Origin: Branchinecta lynchi
Lineage: Eukaryota > Arthropoda > Branchiopoda > Anostraca > Branchinectidae
NCBI GenBank assembly: GCA_023053575.1
Contig: JAKZAP010000005.1
Location: 11,470,001 to 11,534,000, forward strand
Direction of reading: 5' to 3'
DNA length: 64,000 nt
Below are positions 27,501-39,500 of the stretch, in pieces. Each line of letters opens with the position of its first letter. Positions within the stretch are counted from its first letter, which is position 1. Position numbers and translations under genes: made by a program. The notes below the pieces were generated by a model, which had not been told where the DNA came from, searched no databases, and was given only the letters and a program-made list of their open reading frames with translations.

Positions 27501-30500
27501 ACTACTCCGGCAGCATTCCGCCTAGCTGAAACTAAGAAACTAGAAACTGAGAAGCCAGGGTAAGAGCAGCATTCATTTCTCAATTTTTAGTGGAGTGTTC
27601 CTTGGAACAGTCCACTACTGCGACCGCTGTCGCAGCTTTTGGTTTCCGGTTTTCACAGTATTTTGTGGAGCTCATAACTCGTGAACCAGTCAAGTATCAA
27701 ATTACAACTTGGTACACTTGTGGGTATTGGGTAATTTAGTAATTTACCGCCCTCGCGCAAACTTGCACGTGAAAAGAGCAAACGCATGCACTGTAGTAAG
27801 TTTCTGAAAGTAAGCCAAAGACAAGATTTCGGGCCTTTGGACAGCTAAGAATTGGTCCAGGCAGGTTCTGGTCTAACAGTCGAGCTAACAGTGAGATCTG
27901 ACAACTGAAATTCATTTCTCAATTTCGATTTTTAGGTTGTGTGACTAATTCATTTTGTCATAAAAATTGTGCATTTCCACAAGAATTTCAGTTTTCTAAC
28001 ATCGCTATTTAAGACCATTTCTGGCTCGATAGCCACAGAAGAGCTAATGCAGAAATGTAACTCGTTCTTCACTCTACTATCATGAATCTCAGAATTTTCG
28101 CGATCTGGCCAGTTCTTCTGGAGTGGATCTACCAAGACCAACTTTTTTTTACCTTACCTTGCCAAAATTACCGTAGAAAGGAAAGAAGAGTACCTACATA
28201 CTTGAACATTTCGAGATTTGAAGTCCTAAAGGTAGTAAGAAGCCAAAAAAAAATGTCAAGGTCGTTTTGAATTTTCCTGATTTTTGTCGAATTTTTGAAA
28301 AATATTGACTTTTCCGACCATCAACAATGGAATATTTGGACGAAAATTTCAAAAATTCGTCAGAGTCCGAACAAATTTTTGTTCGCCAATTTGTGGAAGG
28401 TCCTGGACACTGGTAGATCATTCTGAGAAATTTTCGTCAAAATCTGAGAAATCGATTTTTTTGCCTGGCTATATTTCGCTGGAATGACCCCACTACCTTA
28501 ACTTATCTTCTTACCTGCCAGACAAGAAAATCACTTAGACGGACTTCCCCCGATGTGCGAATCAGTAAGTCTGGATGTTCGGACTTGCTTGTATAGAAAC
28601 AACTTTCGATAACAGACTCGTCTATATCTTCAGGACGTATCATCTCATTTTCCGCTCCCCACAGCACCTCATTGACAGCGTTTGTTGCTTCATCGCGAGC
28701 TGAATAAAAACAATCCTGATCAGTTGACGAGTTGCACGACCGTACGGGCGTGAAGATTGTGGTGCAGGATCGTCGCTATAGGTGTCGCATCCAACTTTTT
28801 CCAATTCCCCGACCATGAGCTTCTACTCTAGCACTCTCTTGCACTCTACAAATCCTTTCACAGCGTGCTTACATTTCCACAGAATAAGCAAAGAAACAAC
28901 AACGCAACACAAATTTGTAAACATAAACGATTGTAGAGAAGAACAAGGATCTGAGTCTCCTGAAAATCTACAGTTTTTTTTCGAGGGAACATAAGCCGGA
29001 TGATATTTGGGGGTGTATTCTGGACATATATGGTTTTCCATGGAGAGCCCAGGAATTCTGAGAGACTGAAGATGACTAGCGTAGCGGTGCCATTTACAAA
29101 GGTACAGTGTAAAAAAAAATCTTGCAGGATTTGCTAATGGAATCAATCTTGTGTTTATTGATACAGGATTATCTCTAATTTGGATTAATCTTATCCCAGT
29201 AGAGATAAGATTGATCCCAGTAGCAAATACTGCAGTTAACTTTAATCCTTACTCGGAGAAAATTTTTACAGTGCAGCCTAAAGGTCCAGCAGCCGACTTA
29301 CAGGTGTATGCTAGTGCAATATTTAGCTTTGCACGGTCATTGTTTTCAGTCAGCAGGTGAACTTCCGCAATGAGTTTCTGAAGATCCTCGGGCAGCATGG
29401 ATACATTTCCAATGACACGCACACGTATGCCATTCTCCATCACCTTGTCCCTAAAATAATTAGCAGAATTATCAAAAATATGCTGAATGATTATAATAAG
29501 TCATGGCTAAAATATAAACACCAAGAGCTACGAGCTAATGTGGAACTTGTTACGAGTAGGTGTTGTAAGAAAGGGGATGAGTCAGGTTCGTCAAGGGTTG
29601 CATTGCATTTGAAGGAAATTACAGTGTGATTTAGATAGGCTACGAAGGATACGTATGATTGGAAAAGAAAGAATTTATTATTCGTAACTTGGTGATTATA
29701 TTTTATTTGATTACTAGGTTAGAAAAAAACAGGATCGGCAGGGGAGGGGCCGCGGTTTCATATCCGGAAATTCTTGTTTATCTTGCAAATTAGATTCTTG
29801 TATTGATTGAACTTGACGAACATCAGAAATAACCTACCTTTAACTCCTCTGTAGATTAAACTTAGCAGGAAGGATGTTTGGCATAAGAGGGGTTTCTCAC
29901 TTAAAACAAGACCAAAGGTGTCGATGGGATCCGAAAAATCTAATATTTGATTCAGACGATCGGGTCTTGTCTTCGCCAGATCCAGCCTTGGACAGGCTAA
30001 TCATCAGAGAAAACCAAGTTCAGATATACCTCTATAAGCCATATCTATTTTGACGATACTGACCGAGACTTCCTGCCGATTTCCGACCGAACTACTAGTC
30101 CAGAAAAAAAAAAAATCAGAAACAAAACCAGCGTATCTCCTTATCTCTGTAAAGAACATCTAATCAACTTTGAATAAAAGTTTGACTTAAAAAAAATACG
30201 GTTACAACCGGATTCCGGAATAATTATATGTCCGGGTAAAAAAACATTGTCATATACCGACTCAGCCTCTCTTCTTACCCCTTAAACTGTCATCTAATCG
30301 AACTTTTGCTTTTAACAAATTTTCCGGTTTTGGCAGATTTCGGGCGAACTAGTTGTCCCGCGAGAAAATGATTTTCACCATCGTGTTTGGCATGTCTTTT
30401 TACACATAAATCAAACATTTAATCAACTTCAAATTAAACTTTTACTTTTAACCAACTTTCCGGTTTTCGCCGGATTTCGGACTAACTACATGTTGGGCGA

Positions 30501-33500
30501 GAAAATTGTTTTCACCATCGTGTTCAGCATGTCTTCTTACCCCTAAATCCACCATTTAATCAACTTCAAATAAAACTTTTACTTTTAACCAATTTTCCGG
30601 TTTTTGCCGGATTCCGTACGAACTACTTGTCCGGCGTGTAAATGGTCTTCTTACCCCATAATCGACTATCACATTAGCTGTTTAAAAATATTTTGTTTGT
30701 CCCTTAATTTGAACCCCCTCCCCCACCCCTAAATATGGAGCTACATAGCCCATCTACGAACTTGACCTTACCCTTGACACAATGAATCCTCACATCAAGT
30801 TTCATCAAAATATCTCATTGCCTTCGAGAGTTATCGTGCTTACAGACGGACAGACGGACATTTTTGCGATGTCATAGGTATCCCTCCACTTACGTTTTGG
30901 GATCACAAAAACCTCATGCTGATGGTGCGGTATAATTATTCTGCGCTGTCAGTGGATGTTACCGGGTGTTGCAGGTCGACAAGGATAACCATGACATTCA
31001 TTTGAACTTGTTTTGCGTCAGTTATTTTTATTTCTTTTGAAAACCCACCATAATAATCAAGAAACAAGTGAAAAAGTCACGAACTTTTCACAAGCAAAAC
31101 AATGGGACAAGCCTCGAATAAGTAGGTCTATTCTATGTCTATTCATTCTTCTAGGTCTATTCATTATTCGTAAGGGGAAGGGAGAGGAGGGACTAGAGAC
31201 TTCGTTTGCGCATTTGACAATGTCTTCAACGGAAATTACAATCCCTCGTTGACTGGAAACTGAAGAAGTGGCGGCCAAACTGATTCTAATTAGCAGAAAG
31301 GAATTCTGTGTAAAACCAATTCACCTAGCCGTCAATGTTCAGAATGTTCAAAATGTTCTAAACCCTTTGTACTGGGCATGGGCACTGTTCCTGTTTTCTG
31401 TTTCTGTTTCTGTTTTTTTCCTCCTGTTTTGCTGTTTACTGTTTTCTGTTTCAGGGACCCAACATAAACAGAACAGCTGTTTTGAAGCCAGCTTTTTTTT
31501 TTTTCACCTGTTCTGTTCCGTTTTGGTGTATCCTGTTTTGCCCTGTTCCTGTTTTTTTTTACCTGTTTAAACAGCCAAATCTGTTTTTTGGGGGCAACCC
31601 GCCTTATCAGTACAACACATCTTTTAACTCAAGATTTCGATCATTTCGAAATGCCACATTCCAAAAGAGGCAGATACTGTAAATATTTATTCAGCTCAAG
31701 CTGACGGCGAATTGCATTTGACTGAGCTAAATCGATACGTAGTCAGCTAAGTCTCAGACTACTCTTGCAGCTTTCCGACCCTTCGTGGCAGAATCAGTCT
31801 TCGGGTCCAATATGAACAAGTGCGCAAGCGCTCAAACGTGATTTGTAAAAGTAAAACGTAGATCATATCAGACATGGGCGAATCCGATCATGATTCGAAT
31901 CCGAATCCAGGGCTAGGTACGAATCTGAGTCCGAATCCGAATCCACCATTTCATGCTGAGGATTCGAGTCCGAAATCGAATCCGACCTTAAAGTTTAACT
32001 GAACAGGCAACTTGTTTTAACATCTTAGATTCAAATACATTGAATTATTACAACACACATTGGGGATTTTCATTCTGTCCACAGTAGTCTTCAGTAGGGA
32101 CGTTGGGAATGTGGACGCTTTCCCATGGTGAATCCGTCCACAATTCGCCCGCGAAAATTTAAACTGTCGACCAAATGTGATTTTTCAAGCTCATATTTTG
32201 GTCGAGGTCAGATATGGCAAATACACAATTAAATTATTCCTATGCTGCTGGTGTTGTTGCCAAATGTTCCAGGCACCATAGAGCTATCACAAAAAGGGAA
32301 GAGCAGCAAGCACAATGGAATAATCGGTTATTTGGAAATATCAGAAAAACAAACTAACGCTTTTTCATCGGGTTTTCAAGATTATTTAAGTGAACAAGTG
32401 ATGGGTAACTAGATTGTCGTATCCTAGCCCTTTTCGGTTAAACTTTAACAAAAATTAAATGATGTTTATAGGTTATAGTTAAAAAATCAGAGGTGACAAA
32501 AAACACTGATATTTCAGGTAATCAGATAATGTGATAAATTACTTAACATATGTGGTGGCGTACACCAAACAATTTGATTGTCTAAAGCCCAGTGTGTAAA
32601 AAACTGGGAAAACGTAAACTGAAAGGATGTAGAATAGAAATTTGAGCGGATCCAGCTCAATCCAGCCTGAGAAGCAGAAGATTCGAATCCGGCCACAAGG
32701 ACGAATCCGAATCCGGATTCGCCCATCTCTGTATCATATATTGTGTACGAACAGCCTAATAACCATTCGTCCTTGACGTTTAATTCATTGGTCAATATGG
32801 GCCCAGTTGCCAGCGTTTGGCTGTGGGGGGGGGGAGTATCACCGAAAGATACATCTAGATGGGTCTTTGGGTGGGTCCAAAGACCCATCTGGACAATGAT
32901 GTTCACGCATTCCAAATTTCCACCTTAGTACCAGGCATGTTTAGCAAGTTTGCGTATTTGGTCAAGCAATTTACTCCGGGCGATCCCGGCGCAGTTGTAC
33001 ATAATTGGCAAAACGGTGGTAAGCCTTTAAAATTTAACTGAAAAACCAACTAATTTTTGTGTCATTTAATTACATTATTTGAAAAACGATTATTCGTGAA
33101 TAGTGGAAGAACGAAGTAACGCATTTTCAGCGGCCCTTCAAGCTGTTTTAAGTGAATAAGTGATGGGTAACTAGATAATACTAGATTGTCCTATCCCAGC
33201 CTTTTAGGTTAAACTTTAAAGAAAACATTAGTCACTGGGGGAATTGTAACCAATTGCCCTTGAACGGAGAGTGTATCGGGGGTTGAATCCCAAAAATTCA
33301 CAACTAGACCCCAAGGCCCACAAGTACACCAAGTTTCAAATTAGTATCTGTTATGGTTCACGAGATAAGAATGCCAAAATAAAACGGTGAAAACCGAGAA
33401 CGGAAAACCGGGTATCGCGGCCGCAAGAGTGGAGTGTTCATAAATGAACTTTCCACTAAAACCGAACATGTAATCACCAAGAAGGGCTCACACGTCGTAT

Positions 33501-36500
33501 TATCTGTTCAGCGAAGTTAAATGTGATTTCAAAAGACTAGTACTTTCAACTTCAAAAAGGCTGAAATTAGCTTAGCGACATCACAACTTCCGCATCGGTT
33601 CATGATGTAACAATAACTGGAATTCCTGACAGTATTTTTGGCACAACCTCAGTTCTATACGGAAAAGTTGAGATTTTTGTTAACTTGATGATGAAAGTGA
33701 AACTCCGTTTCACGGTTTTTTGCAGAATAGTAGACCCACATTCAGCCGAGAAATCCGCGCGTTTTGAGCCTTGTATGACCATGCTCAAAAGAAACCACCG
33801 AGGAAAAGCTATTCGGTATTCTGATTGAACATGCATCTCTCGCGACCCCCCCTCACAAAAAAATAACCATCATCACCAACTACTGTCACTAGGTGAAGCT
33901 TGCTTAAAGTTTAACTGAAAAGGCAACTTATTTTTACATCTTAGATTCAAATACATTGAATTATTACAACACCTATTGGGGATTTTCATTCTGTCCACAG
34001 TAGTCTCCAGTAGGGACGTTGGGAATGTGGACGCTTTCCCATGGTGAATCCGTCCACAATTCGCCCGCGAAAATCACTGCACTATCACTACACAAGACAC
34101 ATCCCTAGCTAGCACTAGTTTTTGGCACTGCAGACTCCAGACACTTCTTTGTTTATTTGATACACAATTTATTTACTCGTTTGCTGCTGGTATTGTTGCC
34201 AAATGTTCCAGGCACCATAGAGATATCACAAAAACGGGGAGAGCGGCAAGCACAGTGGGATAATCGATTATTTGGAAATATCAGAAAAACAAACTAACGC
34301 TTTTTCATCGGGTTTTCAAGATTATTTAAGCGAACAAGTGATGGGTAACTAGACTGTAGTATCCTAGCCCTTTTCGGTTAAACTTTAACTTTGAGTTTGT
34401 ATGATCCGTAAACTTAGTTTATTACCGATCACTATCACAAACAATCCCAGTGGAAAGGTAGGCTATGCGAACATCTCTTGTTAAGACAAACGAAATTTCC
34501 ACGGCTCATTTTCCATCGGGAAAAAGTGTAATTCATTGATAAAGGCAGCTGGAATTCTGGACCAAGATATTTCTTGTTCTATAAAACGAACTCGAAGGAA
34601 GGCATCTGTGCGGTGCAAGGAAGGACTATTTAAGATACTTCTTGGTACAGGGCAAACTATACGTGAACTCTGCTATAAAAATAATAAAAAATACTGGAAA
34701 TCAAATAATAAAAAAAAAACCTGTTTAAACAGCCGGTTCTGTTTTTTTTCGCCTGTTTAACAGCTGTTCCTGTTTTCGAAGTCATCATTTCTGTTAAAAC
34801 AGAACAGGACCGACCTGTTTCAAGATTCCTGTTTTCTTTCTGTTTCTGTTCTTATGTGACCTGTTTCTGCCTGTTCCTGTTTGAATGCAAAAACAGAACA
34901 GTGCCCATGCCTATTTGTACAGACGAAGTGATCTTAGTGAGCAAACCACTGCCACAGAGTTGATCTGCTCACTTGTAGAGAGTTCTGATAAAGTTATACG
35001 GGGTGAGACATAAACTTGACTGAGTTCCTCGGTTGTAGTCTGAAACAGATGAAAATTTGTACAGACACGATACTCGAGCTCAGCGTCTTATTTTTCAGCT
35101 TTTTTTTATTTTTCCAATTTTTTAATAAATATTCGCAATTTTCGCAAGACAAAATGGAGGTATTGAAATTTTACATCAATACCTCCAGCTCCCCCAAAAG
35201 TCACCGGATCCGGTCCGGGTTTTAAGTGGGTCGTCTGAGGCACGAGGTTTTTCCAAATACCAAGTTTCATTAAGATCCGATCACCCATTCAAAAGTTATA
35301 AATACCTCAAGATTCCGGATTCTCCCTCTTTTCACTCCCCCACGATGCTCGGATCGGGGAAGTGACTATTTCCAACACAATCATTTGGGGTTCCTGATAT
35401 GCATGCAAAGTTTCATCGTCCTAGTGTGGAAGTGCCCGAACTAGCAAAACTCGAACAGACCGACGGACGGACAGAAACTGCGATCGGTATATGGCACTTG
35501 GCCGAAGGGCAATTGCATAAAAAGTAGCCTATACTGTTAAGTAATTCCAACAACTGATCCAGCCCATCCATAAGATCCCTTGGTTAAAGCGACCTACATG
35601 TCGTAAGAATATTATGAAATCATGTATCCTACTTTTCTTTCAGAAGCTCTTGAAATTTCTTTCTTGCCAAATCCATAAGCCCATCTACTTCGTCTCTGCT
35701 TCTCTTGAAGTTCTCTATGCTGAAGGCGTATACTGTTACTTCCAAAATACCAAGATGCCGGCACCAGTCGAGGGTGTCTGTCAATGTTTCAAAGCTGAAA
35801 GTAAAAATCTTAAATTAAATTACCTCAAACAATAATAATAATAATGTACTTTCTTCCCTTCATAGCCTGTATTTTACATGCTAGCATTGGATCGTCATTC
35901 ATACAAATTACAGATGACACAATTACATAAATAACGTTCCATCTATACGTACAACTTAACTGGAATTAAAATACTGGGTGAAGTAGGGTAGATTTCAGAT
36001 AACGACCAGTCGAGTTTATGGGTGGTGGGAAGCAGCGTCCCTCTGTCTTTGTCGCGTATTCGGCCTGCTACTTGCTAGGGTCTTTTTAGGGACGTTTTCT
36101 CCCAAACGCTATTGTTAGCTGATGCCGTCTTTCAGCAAGGGTTGGAAGGTCAAGCTTGACCAGGCCCTCCTCGTAAGAAAGATAACCCGGGCCGAGCATG
36201 ATCTTAATAGCCCTTTTCTGGATGGCTTCGAGTCTTTCAGTCTGTGAGTCCTGGGTGCCAAGCCGGACAAGCATACTCCAGGCAAGGGCAAATGTACGTG
36301 CAGTAAATACTGCGTACATCTCGCGACGGAATAGCAGAGCGTCTCAGAACCGCTAACCACTTTAAAAGACCCCTCTTGCTTATCCTGACTTTTATAATAT
36401 ACCTAGCTCCCTCATGGGATTTGAAGCTTTTAAAATCCACTTTTCTCCATTATTTCGTTTTTTCCCTAGTAATTTTTGCACTTTTTCGGCCGTGCCGAGT

Positions 36501-39500
36501 TTTACCCGTCACACACAGCAAAGTTTGCCGGAATCTCCAACGTCCGCTAACAACTCTTTCAAACAAAAGGATACGAGAAACTTCTCTTTTGTACTTCTTT
36601 TATTTACTTTTCTTCCCACTTTTTAACCACGGGGCGTTCACTTTTCAAACGTTTTGCCCAGTCGCCGCGTGCTTCCCCCTTAACATGGACCCTGGTCTTC
36701 GACTTTTGGTCTTCGCTCGACAGCCGTTTACAGATTCTTACTAGATTTGTATAGGCAATATCCCGATTAGCCGAAGAGACTTAAGTTTTTCGGGTGTTTC
36801 ACTGCATTTTTAACGTACTTTTGTTTTAAGTATTTTTTGAGCCCAACCTCACTTTGAAACATTTATTCAAACAATGTTTACAACGGATACGTCAGCTACG
36901 ATTCTTCATCAGCGATATTTCGGCCCTTCTTAGCAAAGGGTCCTCGTCAGGCTGTCAATCCTCTGGTTCAACTTCGGGGAAGGAAACAAACCTGTAATTA
37001 CGGTCCGGATTTTAGTCCCGTCGTCATGGGCACGATGTCTTTCCTAATATCAAGTTTCATTAAGATCCGATCACCAATTTAAAAGTTATAAATTCCTCAA
37101 TATTCAGGATTCCCCCTCCCTCCACTCCCCCCACGATGTTCGGATCGGGAAAGTGACTATTTCCAACTTAATCATGTGGAATCCTTGATACGTCTGCCAA
37201 TTTAAGCAGCGTTGTGCCAAGTACTTCTAAATTTACTTAAGTACAAGTACCAAGTACTCCAGGATATTTTTACTTAAGTACAAGTATTAAGTACTTTTCA
37301 TAGAATCTACCTAAGTAATAAGTACTTTTCAAAAAGCACTTCAGTACTTAAGTACTCAAGTATTTAGTTAGTACTTCAGTACTTAAGTACTCAAGTATTT
37401 AGGTAGGCTTATTGTGGTGGGTTCGCAAAACATCACTAATCAAAAGATTAACGACCGAACAACGAATAGTTCCATGTGAGGGGATACATCAAATTAAGTT
37501 TTTGTGATCCCAAAATGAAGTGATCTATGTGACTTCGTAAAGTGTGTCTGCCCGTCTGTCTGTCTGTTAGCTTGGGAACTCTCGAAGTAGTTAGGTAGGT
37601 TATATTGTCAAACTTGGCGTGCGAGTTCTTTGCATCAAACGTACAGGTCCTTCGTAGATGGCAATGTAGCCCTGTATTTAGGGGTGGGGAAGAAGTTTCA
37701 AGCTAAGATTTGATTCACAGGTGAGAGGCGAGACTTGCTGGGTCCAAGCCTTAAATTTGTTTTGGACCCAGACAATTAGTTCGCACGGAATCCGACAAAA
37801 AAAAATCGGTACAGTTTCTTAATCAAGTATTTAGAATTCTTGAATCAAGAAACCAGGCAAGCCTACACGCTGAACGGATCTATTTGATATGTTGTGCTTT
37901 GGTTGATACTATGAACAAAGTTTTGTCACAAACGGAACGAGTTTCAAACTAAGGATAGGGTCGCTTTCCCAACAAACTGGTAGTTCGGCCGGAATCTGGC
38001 GAAAACGAGGTTTTTAGTAAATTATAATAATGTTTGTGTCCCGTTGTTTGCGTCGGTATAGGGATAATAAAACGACTGATAAATCTGTCTGCTTTTACTC
38101 ATGGAAATTACCCGGTAGGAAATCTTACCTACTGAGTAAATGGTGATGACCGGCATACGTAAGCCGAAAAATTGAGAAAGAGCAACATCCTGTTATCAAA
38201 CTTATTAGATAGTGTATTTCGACATAAAAAGCGTGCCTATATTTGAATCAATCAATCGAGACACAAAACGATTGCTTACGGGATGTGGTTGAGCGGTTAA
38301 GTGGGGATAAATAACATTTACGGGATCTGGTGAAGACTGGAATTCTATATTACCCGATTTTCGTATGTGGTCTCATCTCTTTGTGATCTGACCGAAACCT
38401 TTCCTCTTGTTCTTAATGAGAAATTTGTGTTACCATGCTGCTTGAAAACTATTTTCTATAAATGTTTAAATCAAGAAAAAAAGGCTGATATTATTGGTTG
38501 TCCTTTTGACCATACGTATTCTGTCTCGAGGGAAAGGAGTTCCGTTTGTTAGAACAAAAAAACACACTTATTCAGAATTCTTTCCTGCATGTTCTACCGG
38601 TGTCCAATATCATGGAGAAAAATTCCCCAACAGTCAGGATTGTTCCAAACATATTTCTATTATTGAACGGTGACTTCCCACACATTTACGGAACGAACAT
38701 TTTCAGCTTTAACACGTTAAACGATTTCGGATGTTGTCAGCTGTAGGTTACGTAGTTAATGACGAAAAGCTACTAAGTTAGCTATTCTTCAAACAACCCC
38801 TTTGAGCTCACACAAAGAATCAGTAGATCCCTAATGTCCATTCAGTTTCAGCGAAGATCATAAACGTGGAACTGAAGCTCGTGGTAATCAAATTGTTCAC
38901 GTTACAAAAGTACTTGAGTACTTAAGTACCCTCAAGTACTTCTATATTTTACTTAAGTACAAGTATTAAGTATTTCCAAAATGTTTTACTTAAGTAGAGT
39001 ACAAGTACTAGGATTTTGTACTTAAGTACTTTTACTTCAGTATTTCCCAACACTGCTGCCAAGTTTCATCGTCCTAGCTTACGTGGAAGTGCCCGAACTA
39101 GCAAAACCCGGACCGACAGACTGACGGACGGACAGAAATTGCGATCGCTATATGGCACTTATAATATGGCACCATAAAAACGCAACTTAAAACTGGTTTG
39201 CAGATTTTTTTTTCTTTATGTGCCAAAACAAAACCCAATTCATTTACCAAATTAACTTTCGGCTTTCGTCGACAGAAGCACTATATCACTCCCCAAATAT
39301 TAAAGCACATCTGAAAGGTTTCTATCTGTCTCGATCTTCGCGGCCTTACTTACCACCAAGTTAGATGGGAGTCCCAAGACGCGACGGAACACAAAAAGTG
39401 AAGAGAGAAGTTCGCTTATGGTCAGAACAACTTACAATAAAAATAAATTTTTTCAAGTTGAAGACAGAATGAAAAAATTAATGTTAATTCTTCGTGATAT

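Noticed and set aside
32514..32915. 133-codon minus-strand ORF
   Set aside because: Crosses the right end of a hAT-like element and a G-run; no homology recognised.
38367..38746. Two adjacent ORFs inside the 37202-39055 element as a transposase
   Set aside because: Too short, in different frames, and without hAT dimerisation or catalytic motifs that I can see.
37210..39050. Telomere-like or simple satellite reading of the AAGTAC runs
   Set aside because: The runs are subterminal to one inserted element with hAT-like ends and do not form a continuous array.
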